NCBI GenBank assembly: GCA_947447975.1
Contig: CANFLU010000001.1
Coordinates: 124,001-188,000, forward strand
Direction of reading: 5' to 3'
Length of the DNA: 64,000 bases
Origin: Comamonadaceae bacterium
Lineage (GTDB): Bacteria > Pseudomonadota > Gammaproteobacteria > Burkholderiales > Burkholderiaceae_C
Position 1 is the first letter of the stretch, and each line of letters begins with the position of its first letter. Shown piece by piece: positions 45,462 through 54,029 of the stretch. The notes under the pieces are model-generated. The model had not been told where the DNA came from. It made no database searches and worked only from the letters and a program-made list of their open reading frames with translations. The position numbers were made by a program, and so were the translations under genes.

Positions 45462-46612
45462 ACGCCCACCTCAGTGCCCAGGGAATCGAAGTAAGAGCGC
45501 ACCACACCGTGGTAGCGCACATCGTCGAGCAAAAAGGCGTCGTGCCCATGCGGTGCATCGATCTCGGCATAGCTGACATCGCGCTGGTTGTCCAACAGGG
45601 CTTTGACGATCTCACGGCTGCGTGACGGCGCAAAGCGCCAATCGGTGACAAAGCTGATCAGCAAAAACTTGCTGCGTGCAGCCGCCAGTGCCTTGGTCAA
45701 ACTACCGCCAAATTTGCGCGCTGGGTCAAAGTAGTCCAGGGCGCGGGTGATCAGCAAATAGGTATTGGCGTCAAAATAATCGGCAAACTTATCACCCTGG
45801 TAGCGCAAGTAGCTTTCAATTTGGAACTCTACTTCTTGGGTGCTGTAGCGGTAGTCGGCGTGGGCCGCAGCATCTTGCACCGCATGGCGTAACTGCCGTC
45901 CAAACTTGGCATTCATCACATCGTCGCTCAGGTAGGTGATGTGCCCGATCATGCGTGCGATGCGCAGGCCGCGTTTGGGCACCACCCCGTGGCGGTAAAA
46001 ATGCCCACCATGGAAATCCGGGTCGGTGGTGATGGCGCGGCGCGCTACTTCGTTAAAAGCGATGTTCTCCGCCGTCAAATTTGGGGCGCTTGCCACCGCG
46101 ACCGCGCGCCGTACGCGCTGGGGGTATCGCAAGGTCCAGGCCAGCGCCTGCATGCCACCCAGGCTGCCGCCCATCACTGCGGCGAGGGTGTCAATACCCA
46201 ATCGGTCGAGCAGGCGCGCTTGCGCGTCCACCCAGTCTTCTACGGTAACAACCGGGAAGTCGGCGCCATAAACCTGCCCATCAGCGCTGTCCGGATTGAT
46301 GTGCATCGGGCCGGTGGAGCCAAAGCAGGAGCCCAGGTTGTTCACGCCGATGACAAAGAAGCGATTCGTGTCCACCGGCTTGCCCGGCCCGATCATGCTG
46401 TCCCACCAACCTTCAGATTTGGCTTGACCTGCATAGACCCCGGCCACATGGTGTGAGGCGTTCAGCGCATGGCAAATCAACACGGCATTGGATTGGTCTG
46501 CGTTGAGCGTGCCGTAGGTTTCAAAAGCCAGGTCATAGGCGCGGATAGACGCGCCGCTTTGCAAGGGCAGTGGCGCCTCAAAATGCAGGGACTGGGATGT
46601 GGCAATCAACAT
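45458..46612 (-). CDS. metX: Homoserine O-acyltransferase MetX
   Basis: A 384-residue alpha/beta-fold acyltransferase, first step of methionine synthesis from homoserine. It has [32 protein letters not shown] and the nucleophile elbow [12 protein letters not shown]. MetX with MetW often uses succinyl-CoA in these bacteria; the donor cannot be told. The leader carries a SAM-II-like riboswitch and a terminator directly before the ATG. Confidence 0.95.
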   Translation of the reverse strand: MLIATSQSLHFEAPLPLQSGASIRAYDLAFETYGTLNADQSNAVLICHALNASHHVAGVYAGQAKSEGWWDSMIGPGKPVDTNRFFVIGVNNLGSCFGSTGPMHINPDSADGQVYGADFPVVTVEDWVDAQARLLDRLGIDTLAAVMGGSLGGMQALAWTLRYPQRVRRAVAVASAPNLTAENIAFNEVARRAITTDPDFHGGHFYRHGVVPKRGLRIARMIGHITYLSDDVMNAKFGRQLRHAVQDAAAHADYRYSTQEVEFQIESYLRYQGDKFADYFDANTYLLITRALDYFDPARKFGGSLTKALAAARSKFLLISFVTDWRFAPSRSREIVKALLDNQRDVSYAEIDAPHGHDAFLLDDVRYHGVVRSYFDSLGTEVGV

Positions 46613-46652
46613 AAAAAAACAAAACCCGGCAACGCTAATCGCGGGGCCGGGT
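46613..46652 (-). terminator. Intrinsic terminator in the metX leader
   Basis: On the minus strand, the stem ACCCGGC/GCCGGGT (46652-46646 with 46630-46624) and a 15-nt loop are followed by TTTTGTTTTTTT right up to the metX ATG. It lies between the SAM-II-like aptamer and the gene, so it is the likely off-switch when SAM is bound. Confidence 0.85.
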
Positions 46653-46670
46653 CAAGCAAAGATCGCGGGG

Positions 46671-46731
46671 GTCCGTGTTTAGCTGTATTTATTAAGCGCC
46701 CGCAAGCTGGAGCAAATTGGCGCTGCGGGCA
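46671..46731 (-). promoter_or_regulatory. SAM-II-like riboswitch upstream of metX
   Basis: Read on the minus strand: a 5' strand GCCCGC, a loop AATTTGCTCCAGCTT, the closing GCGGGC, and then TTAATAAATACAGCTAAA. This last block matches the conserved 3' part of SAM-II (SAM_alpha) aptamers, known upstream of metA/metX, in the H-type pseudoknot order. Loop AGCT and TCC can pair with the downstream AGCT and GGA. The -10 hexamer TATACT sits directly upstream, so the RNA would begin with the aptamer. SAM-II is best known from alphaproteobacteria. Confidence 0.72.
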
Positions 46732-46732
46732 A

Positions 46733-46738
46733 AGTATA
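46733..46738 (-). promoter_or_regulatory. -10 box of the metX promoter
   Basis: TATACT on the minus strand, about 3-8 bp before the riboswitch's first stem strand, so transcription would start at the aptamer. A clear -35 was not found at 17 bp. Confidence 0.5.
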
Positions 46739-46764
46739 GCAATGCCCGCTTGCGCATTCCCGGT

Positions 46765-47325
46765 TTAGAGGGGCAGCAGCGCCAGCGCACCCAGTAGCGC
46801 GAACACCAGCGCCGAGACGATATGCACCACACGCATCGGTACCAAACGCGTCATGCGCTCGCCCAAATAGACTACCGGCACATTGGCCACCATCATGCCC
46901 AGCGTGGTGCCGGCCACCACCCAGTAATAAGCATCAAAGCGCGCCGCCAGCATGACGGTGGCGATCTGGGTTTTATCGCCCATTTCTGCCAGGAAAAAGG
47001 CCACCACTGTCGTACCGAAAACGCCCCAACGTGGCTCCTGACCTTCCTCCTCTTCGTCCATGGTGTCGGGTATCAGCATCCAGACCGCCATGGCGATAAA
47101 CGATGCGCCCAGTACCCAGCGCAATAGCTCGGGCCCCATTACCTGGGTCAACCAGGCCCCTAGCGCACCGGCCAAGCCGTGGTTGACGATGGTGGCCACA
47201 AAAATGCCCAGCACGATAGGAATGGGTTTGCGAAAACGCACCGCCAAGATCAGCGCCAGCAGTTGTGTTTTATCGCCCATTTCGGCCAAGGCGACGATGC
47301 CCGTGGAGACCAGGAATGCTTCCAT
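46765..47325 (-). CDS. TMEM165/GDT1-family cation transporter
   Basis: A 186-residue, two-repeat membrane protein. Both repeats show the family motif E-x-G-D-K-T: LAEMGDKTQLLALILAVRF near 13 and LAEMGDKTQIATVMLAARF near 113. Members move Mn2+ or Ca2+ against H+. About six membrane segments. No Mn-sensing riboswitch is seen in the 36-bp gap ahead of it. Confidence 0.9.
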   Translation of the reverse strand: MEAFLVSTGIVALAEMGDKTQLLALILAVRFRKPIPIVLGIFVATIVNHGLAGALGAWLTQVMGPELLRWVLGASFIAMAVWMLIPDTMDEEEEGQEPRWGVFGTTVVAFFLAEMGDKTQIATVMLAARFDAYYWVVAGTTLGMMVANVPVVYLGERMTRLVPMRVVHIVSALVFALLGALALLPL

Positions 47326-47361
47326 TGCGTATTTCTTTAGGACACCAGTAGCCGTCGGTTT

Positions 47362-47769
47362 CTATTCAGAACAGGGGTAAGCGTTTTGCAGGGCATAGCG
47401 CATCACCAATGCGACTGGCATATCGGCTTCGTACATATCTCGGTTGCGCTTGCGCTCGGCCTCGAACAGCGCCACGGCCATGGCCGGCTCCATGCGTTTA
47501 TCCGCTTGGCAGATGCGCGCACGGGCGCCCGTAGTACTGTGCTCTTTTTCAGCGTCCACAAGGCCTTCCATCAGGCCTACCAGGTAGTACCGTACATAGT
47601 TGGCACTTTGCTTATCTTGCTTTTCCAGGGCCTGGAGCTGGCGCAAACTCATAGCTTGCGCCGCATGAGCGCCACACAGTAGAGCCAGCGCCAACACGCG
47701 TACCGCTCTGGCGCTATCAGCGCGCTGTTGCAGTTCCCGCAAAACACGGCTAACTCGAAATAAGAACAT
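47362..47769 (-). CDS. Secreted Rap1a/Tai-like small protein
   Basis: A 135-residue exported protein with a signal peptide (VLALALLCGAHAAQA). The mature part has YVRYYLVGLMEGLVD, two Cys (ICQADK and the terminal YPCSE) and the helical spacing of the Rap1a/Tai immunity-like domain. Its role is uncertain; the family also has many members unlinked to secretion systems. ATG 47769 is favoured over 47796. Confidence 0.7.
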   Translation of the reverse strand: MFLFRVSRVLRELQQRADSARAVRVLALALLCGAHAAQAMSLRQLQALEKQDKQSANYVRYYLVGLMEGLVDAEKEHSTTGARARICQADKRMEPAMAVALFEAERKRNRDMYEADMPVALVMRYALQNAYPCSE

Positions 47770-47814
47770 AGGCTGATTGTCCCTCCTAACATCCAAGCGC
47801 TAAGCCGCAATGGC

Positions 47815-47882
47815 GCACCAAATTTGGCGCAAATTTTGCTTACTTTTAGTGCACAGGCGGTGCAAACACACAAATTGCACCA
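47815..47882 (+). promoter_or_regulatory. Sigma-54 promoter with NtrC-like sites upstream of the ammonium transporter
   Basis: TGGCGCAAATTTTGCT (47825-47840) fits the sigma-54 consensus TGGCRCRNNNNTTGCW, with GG and GC exactly 10 bp apart. An NtrC-like inverted repeat GCACCAAATTTGGCGC (47815-47830) overlaps it, and GGTGCAA (47859-47865) with TTGCACC (47875-47881) lies just downstream. The gene start is 47912 with AGGAG ahead. Nitrogen-limitation control by NtrC is the expected reading. Confidence 0.8.
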
Positions 47883-47911
47883 AAACAAAGCATTTTTTCT
47901 AGGAGCGTCTT

Positions 47912-49114
47912 ATGGATGCACTGCAACAGGGCGCCAATACGCTATTTATTTTGTTAGGCGCTGTGATGGTGCTGGCCATGCATGCGGGATTCGCTTTTCT
48001 GGAATTAGGCACGGTACGGCGTAAAAACCAGGTCAATGCATTGGTAAAAATCCTGGCCGATTTTTCGGTTTCTACCGTGGTGTATTTCGCCGTCGGCTAC
48101 AGCGTGGCCTACGGCACCCATTTCTTCGTAGGCGCTGAACAATTGGCTGCCAATAATGGCTATGGCTTGGTTAAATTCTTTTTCCTGCTTACTTTTGCGG
48201 CCGCCATTCCGGCAATTATCTCGGGCGGGATTGCCGAGCGCGCCAAATTCTGGCCTCAACTCATTGGAACAGCCGTGTTGGTGGGATTCGTTTATCCCTG
48301 CTTTGAAGGCGTGGCATGGAACCAGCAATGGGGCGTGCAAGCCTGGCTACTGGCGCATACCGGTGCGGAGTTTCATGACTTTGCCGGCAGCGTGGTGGTG
48401 CATGCCGTCGGTGGGTGGGTGGCCCTGGGCGCGGTATTACTGTTGGGTGCGCGCAGCAATCGCTACCGCAAAGACGGCGCGATCTCGGCGCATCCGCCCT
48501 CCAGCATTCCTTTTCTGGCGCTAGGGGCCTGGGTGCTGACGGTGGGCTGGTTTGGCTTTAATGTGATGAGTGCGCAAACCCTAGACAAGGTCTCCGGTCT
48601 GGTGGCGGTGAATTCTTTAATGGCCATGGTGGGTGGTACTTTGGTGGCCTTGGTATTGGGTAAGAACGACCCGGGCTTTGTGCATAACGGCCCTTTGGCT
48701 GGTTTGGTGGCGGTGTGTGCCGGCTCGGATTTGATGCACCCCTTGGGCGCGCTGGTGGTTGGCGGCGTAGGGGGCGCGATTTTCGTGGTGATGTTCACCC
48801 TCACCCAAAACAAATGGAAAATTGATGACGTGCTGGGCGTTTGGCCCTTGCACGGTTTGTGTGGCACCTGGGGCGGCCTGGCCGCGGGTATTTTTGGATT
48901 ACCAGCCTTCGGTGGTTTGGGCGGGGTCAGTTTGGGCGCGCAATGTGCCGGTACTTTGATCGGCGTGACCTGGGCGTTTTTCAGTGGATTACTTGTCTAT
49001 GGCGTGCTGAAAATGACCTTGGGCTTGCGCATGAGCCAGGAAGAGGAATTCGATGGTGCAGATCTCTCTATCCACAAAATAAGCGCGACCCCGGAGCGCG
49101 AGACCAATTGGTAG
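47912..49114 (+). CDS. amtB: Ammonium transporter, Amt family
   Basis: A 400-residue channel with about eleven membrane helices. Family landmarks: GGIAERAKFWPQLIG, DFAGSVVVHAVGGWVALGAV with the first pore histidine, and GVWPLHGLCGTWGGLAAGIFG with the second. There is no signal peptide on this short form. No glnK lies beside it. It has a sigma-54 promoter upstream. Confidence 0.93.
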   Translation: MDALQQGANTLFILLGAVMVLAMHAGFAFLELGTVRRKNQVNALVKILADFSVSTVVYFAVGYSVAYGTHFFVGAEQLAANNGYGLVKFFFLLTFAAAIPAIISGGIAERAKFWPQLIGTAVLVGFVYPCFEGVAWNQQWGVQAWLLAHTGAEFHDFAGSVVVHAVGGWVALGAVLLLGARSNRYRKDGAISAHPPSSIPFLALGAWVLTVGWFGFNVMSAQTLDKVSGLVAVNSLMAMVGGTLVALVLGKNDPGFVHNGPLAGLVAVCAGSDLMHPLGALVVGGVGGAIFVVMFTLTQNKWKIDDVLGVWPLHGLCGTWGGLAAGIFGLPAFGGLGGVSLGAQCAGTLIGVTWAFFSGLLVYGVLKMTLGLRMSQEEEFDGADLSIHKISATPERETNW

Positions 49115-49365
49115 ACAACAGGGTTTTCCCTAGATATTGCAGTTAATCCGGCACAAATATGGGAAATTAGTATCTTTTTTTCGTGGTTTATAAAAAAAAC
49201 GCTTGCAAACTGCGCAAATAGCGCATAATGAAATTGCTTTGCTTTTCATTGGCAAGGCAGGTTTGCGGTGTTTGGTCAGTTTCGCGTCTGCTCTAAGTCT
49301 TTAATGGTTTGTTGATTGCGGTTTTGGACTCCATCGCGTTTTGAGTTATTTTGAGGAGTCCCAGC

Positions 49366-49797
49366 ATGGGCAACAAACTTTACGTTGGCAATCTGCCATA
49401 TTCTTTCCGTGACGAAGACCTGCAACAAGCATTTTCCGCACACGGTTCTGTCACCAGCGCCAAGGTCATGATGGAGCGTGACACCGGTCGTTCCAAAGGC
49501 TTCGGCTTTGTGGAAATGGGCAGCGATGCCGAAGCACAAGCAGCCATCAGCGGAATGAACGGCCAACAATTCGGTGGCCGTGGCTTGGTAGTGAACGAAG
49601 CGCGTCCCATGGAACCGCGTCCCCCCCGCACGGGTGGCGGCGGTTTTGGTGGCGGTGCAGGCGGCGGCGGTTACGGCGGCGGTGCCGGTCGTAGCGGCGG
49701 CGGCGGCGGTGGTGGTTACGGCGGTGGCGCCGGACGCAGCGGTGGTGGTGGCGGCGGCGGTTACGGCGGTGGCCGTAGCGGCGGCGGCGGTTACTAA
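49366..49797 (+). CDS. RRM-domain RNA-binding protein with glycine-rich tail
   Basis: A 143-residue protein. One RRM (1-80): RNP2 LYVGNLPYSF and RNP1 SKGFGFVEM intact. The tail is Gly/Arg/Ser/Tyr-rich with two near-identical units of GGAGRSGGGGGGGY and shorter copies. Cold-shock RNA-binding proteins of this design are common. The frame opens 15 bp earlier; ATG 49366 gives MGNKLYVGNLPY, with TGAGGAG upstream. Confidence 0.93.
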   Translation: MGNKLYVGNLPYSFRDEDLQQAFSAHGSVTSAKVMMERDTGRSKGFGFVEMGSDAEAQAAISGMNGQQFGGRGLVVNEARPMEPRPPRTGGGGFGGGAGGGGYGGGAGRSGGGGGGGYGGGAGRSGGGGGGGYGGGRSGGGGY

Positions 49798-49831
49798 TCG
49801 CATCCGCATGGGCTGCACGCTCTAAAAAATC

Positions 49832-49856
49832 AAGGGCCCTTAGGGGCCCTTTTTTT
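49832..49856 (+). terminator. Terminator after the RRM gene
   Basis: AAGGGCCC (49832-49839), a TTAG loop, GGGCCCTT (49844-49851) and a T-run. It serves the RRM gene and may also act for lptC on the other strand. Confidence 0.9.
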
Positions 49857-49903
49857 GTATGCTGCCAAAGCAGTCATGACGATTTAAGCTTAGCCAGGCC
49901 AAT

Positions 49904-50515
49904 TCAGGGCTTGCTCTCCGCGTTAACCAAGACCGCTTGTACGCGTCCGTCCATTTGCAAGGTTCGGCCTGTACCCTCGTATTGCAGGGTGTCGGCACGG
50001 ATGCGGTCTTTGCCATGGACCAATTGCACGGGTTTGTCTGATTCGACTTTTTCGGGCTCCGTCCATACATGCAAATAGTCACTGCGAATCTCCAGGCGCG
50101 GAAAGTCGCCTGCGGGATGCGCTTCACGCACCATGAGCGCATGGCCACTCAATTGAAATTCGCTGTTATTTTCATTGCTCAAGCCGTGGCTTGCTGAGAC
50201 CCGTTTGACCAGCCCCTGTGCATCGGTCGAGATAAAAGAGAATTTTTCAATTTCTATCCAGGGCGCATCGGGTAGACGCTGCGCGGAGCTACCTTGCAAT
50301 AGAGCACTCAGGCGGCCGTTGGCGTCAAATTTTTGTATGGTGAACCCTTCCAACAGATAGTCCGGTGTGTCGTCCGGCGGTCGGGGCAATTCACCGGTGT
50401 CTGCACTGGGCGCGCTGCGCACCATCCAATAGCTGCCTAAGGCCAGCATGGCCACCATGAGCAGTGGCAAGGTCAGCACGAAGCGGTCAATGACAAGCGC
50501 GAAAAGTCGGATCAC
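49904..50515 (-). CDS. lptC: LPS export ABC transporter periplasmic protein LptC
   Basis: A 203-residue bitopic protein. N-terminal TM helix (about 13-33: LTLPLLMVAMLALGSYW), then periplasmic beta-strand domain (GFTIQKFDANGRLSALLQG, SNENNSEFQLSGHALMVREA). Its start overlaps kdsC by 4 bp. The usual lptA and lptB do not follow; the terminator and the RRM gene do. Confidence 0.9.
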   Translation of the reverse strand: MIRLFALVIDRFVLTLPLLMVAMLALGSYWMVRSAPSADTGELPRPPDDTPDYLLEGFTIQKFDANGRLSALLQGSSAQRLPDAPWIEIEKFSFISTDAQGLVKRVSASHGLSNENNSEFQLSGHALMVREAHPAGDFPRLEIRSDYLHVWTEPEKVESDKPVQLVHGKDRIRADTLQYEGTGRTLQMDGRVQAVLVNAESKP

Positions 50516-51057
50516 AATGCGTATTTCTTAGCGATGGTTTGGTAGTGGCCTGTCGCACTGAGCAGCAAGTCGCAGACTTCGCGCACCGCGCCATGGCCGC
50601 CTGATGTCTTGCAGACAAAATCGGCGCGGGTCTGAATTTCATGATGGGCATTGGCTGGCGCGCAGCGCAGCGCTGCGTCTTTCATCATCGGCCAATCGGG
50701 CCAGTCGTCGCCCATGGCTGCCACCTGGCTCCATTCAAAGTTCAGGTCGGCCAGGATGTCCTGGGCTGCCGGCAGCTTGTCGTCGATCCCATAGCGCGCG
50801 TGGTTAATGCCCAGTGCCTGCAAGCGTGCCCGTAGTGGCTCAGAATCGCGCCCGGTAATCACCGCCACGGTGATACCTGCGCTTTGCAACATTTTTAGGC
50901 CATGACCGTCCAAAGTGTTAAAACGCTTAAGCGCTTCACCTTGTGCGCTATACAACAAACCCCCATCGGTAAGCACGCCATCGACATCGAGTAGCAATAC
51001 TTTGATACCGCTCCAGCGTGCTATCACGGATTCGGTGAAACGAGCATCGCCAGACAT
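50512..51057 (-). CDS. kdsC: KDO 8-phosphate phosphatase KdsC
   Basis: A 181-residue tetrameric HAD phosphatase for KDO synthesis. Motif I LLLDVDGVLTDGGLLY, FNTLDGHGLKMLQSAG, ITGRDSEPLRARLQALG, and MGDDWPDWPMMKDA. No cap domain, as expected for KdsC. Directly adjacent to kdsD. Confidence 0.95.
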   Translation of the reverse strand: MSGDARFTESVIARWSGIKVLLLDVDGVLTDGGLLYSAQGEALKRFNTLDGHGLKMLQSAGITVAVITGRDSEPLRARLQALGINHARYGIDDKLPAAQDILADLNFEWSQVAAMGDDWPDWPMMKDAALRCAPANAHHEIQTRADFVCKTSGGHGAVREVCDLLLSATGHYQTIAKKYAL

Positions 51058-52070
51058 TAGATGACTTTCGCCCGAAGCAAGTCGTTAGAAGTAACCGCGC
51101 CAATCAAGGCGCCCTGCATATCGACCACCAACACGCTGTTGATGCGCCGGTTTTCCATAAGCGCCACCGCGTCAACTGCCAAGGCATCTTGCAAAATCGT
51201 TACCGGCTTGCTGCGCATGACATCAAAGGCGGTCTTGTCTCGCAGATCAGCGCCTTGCTCCACCAAGCGACGCAGGTCGCCGTCGGTAAATATGCCCACT
51301 ACCAGGTTGTTTTCGTTCACAACCGCTGTGGCGCCTAGGCCTTTGGCACTCATCTCGCGCATCAACGCGCCAAAACTGGTACCGGGACTTACCTTTGGCA
51401 AGGCCTCACCGCTGCGCATCACATCGCTGACGTGGGTCAGCAAGCGCCGCCCCAGTGCGCCGCCCGGGTGCGAGCGGGCAAAGTCTTCGGCTTGAAAGCC
51501 GCGGGCCTCTAACAGCGCTAGCGCCAGCGCATCGCCCATCGCCAATTGCGCTGTAGTGCTGGCGGTAGGCGCCAGGTTGAGCGGGCAGGCTTCTTTGGCC
51601 ACCGCCGTGTTCAGCCACAGTGTGGCGTATTGCGCCATGCTCGATTGCCCGTTGCTGGTCATGGCAATCAGCGGCGTACCCAGGCGCTTGAGCACGGGCA
51701 CGATGGCGTTGATCTCGTTCGATTCGCCGCTATTGGAAATCATCAGCACTAAATCCTGCGACGTCACCATGCCCAGGTCGCCATGGCTCGCTTCAGCCGG
51801 GTGCACAAACAGCGCCGGTGTACCCGTGGACGACAGGGTTGCTGCAATCTTTCGCCCGATATGGCCACTCTTGCCCATCCCCATCACCACCACGCGCCCG
51901 GGTATGGACAGTGCGAGTGCCACGGCTTGCGCAAAGCTCTCGCCTACTTGCGTTTTGAGCCCCAAGATGGCTGCCGCTTCAATGTCGAACGTGGTGTGCG
52001 CCACGGCAATCGCACGCGCAAGGTCCAAGCCCGGCACGGTCGCTAAGGGAGGCGTTGCGGAAGTATGCAT
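51057..52070 (-). CDS. kdsD: D-arabinose 5-phosphate isomerase KdsD/KpsF
   Basis: A 337-residue sugar-phosphate isomerase for KDO synthesis. SIS domain with VVMGMGKSGHIGRKIAATL and SHGDLGMVTSQDLVLMISNS; two CBS domains follow (about 215-337: KGLGATAVVNENNLVVGIFT, NRRINSVLVVDMQGALIGAV). First gene of the kdsD-kdsC-lptC run. Confidence 0.95.
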   Translation of the reverse strand: MHTSATPPLATVPGLDLARAIAVAHTTFDIEAAAILGLKTQVGESFAQAVALALSIPGRVVVMGMGKSGHIGRKIAATLSSTGTPALFVHPAEASHGDLGMVTSQDLVLMISNSGESNEINAIVPVLKRLGTPLIAMTSNGQSSMAQYATLWLNTAVAKEACPLNLAPTASTTAQLAMGDALALALLEARGFQAEDFARSHPGGALGRRLLTHVSDVMRSGEALPKVSPGTSFGALMREMSAKGLGATAVVNENNLVVGIFTDGDLRRLVEQGADLRDKTAFDVMRSKPVTILQDALAVDAVALMENRRINSVLVVDMQGALIGAVTSNDLLRAKVI

Positions 52071-52481
52071 CGGGGCATTTTAGGCAGGCCTGCGTAGGCG
52101 TCCCAAATACAGTGCATGCCAGCTCCCGCAGGCTTATGCGCAAGCACTTCTAATGCCATCGCTTTACTAAGCTTTACCTTGCGCTCGAATGCGCTACATG
52201 CCAGCAGGCAATGCTGCGGTCCGTGCAGCGGCCCTGCCCAGGCCAAGGGCCATCAGGGTCAAAAGGTGGGTTGCGATCCATAGTGCGTGCTTCACGCAGC
52301 CATTACGCGCATTACACCGTCAATAAAAACGTCAACAGATTGGCTTGATACCGGGTACGCAAATTGCAACGAACCCGCTAGCGCCGCATGGTGGTGTAGG
52401 CACTTGTTGCAATTCGAAGTCTGTGTGTGCGAGTTGCCCTGATGTTGTGCAATTCCTATTTATAGAAGGAGAGAGTCGATC
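52071..52481. other. Gene-free region between kdsD and the peroxidase
   Basis: No gene is seen. It should carry promoters in both directions. The right half has repeated TTGCAA-type motifs (AAATTGCAACG, GTTGCAATTCG) and the peroxidase ribosome site AAGGAGAGA. No FNR-like palindrome matched well. Confidence 0.55.
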
Positions 52482-53912
52482 ATGATTACCGCGAATCGTA
52501 AGTACGGGTCAAAGACCTGGTCCGCCTACAGGCTAGCTGCGCACATGGGTGCAGGCCTAAGCCTAGTGGCCTGGAGCGCCTTGCTCAACGCCGCCACCAC
52601 AACGCCCGCTCCTGCCCTCGCACTGACGCCTGTGCAAGCGCTGGGCGAACAGATATTCAATGACAAAAACCTCTCCGAACCGCGTGGCACAGCGTGCGCC
52701 AATTGCCATCAAGCCAGCACCGGATTTGCCAACTTAAATGGATCGCGTATCGGTGTACCGCTGGGAAGCTTACCCAACTCCTTTGGTACGCGCAGTGTGA
52801 TGCAAAACTCCTACAGCAGCTTCACACCACCCTTTGGTTTTCGGGTGCTCAATGGCGATGTGGACCCGGTAGGTGGCTTGTTCTGGGACGGCCGGGCCGA
52901 CACCTTGGCGCAGCAGGCGCAAATGCCTTTTTTAGCAGCCAATGAAATGAACAACAAAGACGGTGCCAGTGTGATTGCCAAAATCGCGCTGGGACCCTAT
53001 GCCAAAGCCATGACGGACCTCTATGGCAAGGATATTTTCAAAAACCCGACACAGGCCTTTACCCGTGTCGGCGAGGCCTTGGCCGCATTTGAATCGACCG
53101 TCCGGTTTCAAGCCTTCAGCGCGCGTTACGACGACTACATTGCGGGCCGCGTCAAACTCACACCGGCGGAGGACAATGGCATGAAAGTGTTTATGGACCC
53201 GGCTAAAGGCAACTGCGCCAGCTGCCACACCATGAATCCCCAGTCCACTCTGCCAGCTGACAATTTGTTCACCGACTTTGCGCATTACGCTACCGGTGTA
53301 CCGCGTAACACGGCCATACCGGCCAATGCCAAGCCCTCGTATTTTGACCTCGGACTGTGCGGCCCTAATCGCGCGCGTCCCGCGCTGAGCGCCAATGTCC
53401 CGGCCTCGGTCAGCATCGAAAAATTCTGTGGCACCTTCAAAATGCCCTCGCTGCGTAATGTGGGCGAGCGTCAGGTGTTTATGCACAACGGCGTGTTTAA
53501 CAACTTACGCGATGTCATTAGCTTTTACGCCACCCGCGACAACAACCCCAAGCGCTGGTATGGCCCCGCTGGCGTGCCCAACGACCTGCCCTTGGCCTAC
53601 CAAGCCAACATCGTGCGGGACCGCGCGCCATTTAACCGCCCCGCCGGGTCGGGACCCGCGTTGACCGAAAAAGAGATTGACGATGTGCTCGCCTTCCTGA
53701 AAACATTGAGCGACCGCGTACCGGCGGCGCAGGCTATGGCGGCGGCGTCACCTCCTCCTCCTCTAAAAAATGCTGCCGCCAACCCATTCGCACCACCGCC
53801 GCCACCGCCACCGCCTCCTCCAAAAAATGCGGCGCCAGTGGTGCAAGCCAAGCCTGCACCACCACCACCGCCTAAGCCACCGGCCCCACCACCTCCTCCC
53901 CCGCGTAAATAA
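52482..53912 (+). CDS. Di-haem cytochrome c peroxidase/MauG-like protein with Pro-rich tail
   Basis: A 476-residue secreted protein. Signal region (about 20-38), haem motifs CANCH (72-76) and CASCH (245-249), the FWDGRAD tryptophan loop and FKMPSLRNV with MHNGVF in the second domain. CcpA/MauG members reduce peroxide or oxidise a protein. From about residue 412 the tail is Pro/Ala-rich with long proline runs, which is unusual for this family. No mau cluster is near. Confidence 0.88.
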   Translation: MITANRKYGSKTWSAYRLAAHMGAGLSLVAWSALLNAATTTPAPALALTPVQALGEQIFNDKNLSEPRGTACANCHQASTGFANLNGSRIGVPLGSLPNSFGTRSVMQNSYSSFTPPFGFRVLNGDVDPVGGLFWDGRADTLAQQAQMPFLAANEMNNKDGASVIAKIALGPYAKAMTDLYGKDIFKNPTQAFTRVGEALAAFESTVRFQAFSARYDDYIAGRVKLTPAEDNGMKVFMDPAKGNCASCHTMNPQSTLPADNLFTDFAHYATGVPRNTAIPANAKPSYFDLGLCGPNRARPALSANVPASVSIEKFCGTFKMPSLRNVGERQVFMHNGVFNNLRDVISFYATRDNNPKRWYGPAGVPNDLPLAYQANIVRDRAPFNRPAGSGPALTEKEIDDVLAFLKTLSDRVPAAQAMAAASPPPPLKNAAANPFAPPPPPPPPPPKNAAPVVQAKPAPPPPPKPPAPPPPPPRK

Positions 53913-54029
53913 CGTGTACGGCGAGCTGGCCGCGCCCACTTGCTGGCGGTGATAGCGCAGGGGTCACAATAGGCCTTGAGAAACCGCGGGCTGCATGGAT
54001 TTCGGCCCGTTGTTCCTAGCCCCTGATGG

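Noticed and set aside
47326-47361. Mn-sensing yybP-ykoY riboswitch ahead of the GDT1-type gene
   Set aside because: The gap is only 36 bp and no matching elements are seen.
49276-49818. Ala/Thr-rich minus-strand frame over the RRM gene
   Set aside because: Produced by the complement of the Gly-rich repeat.
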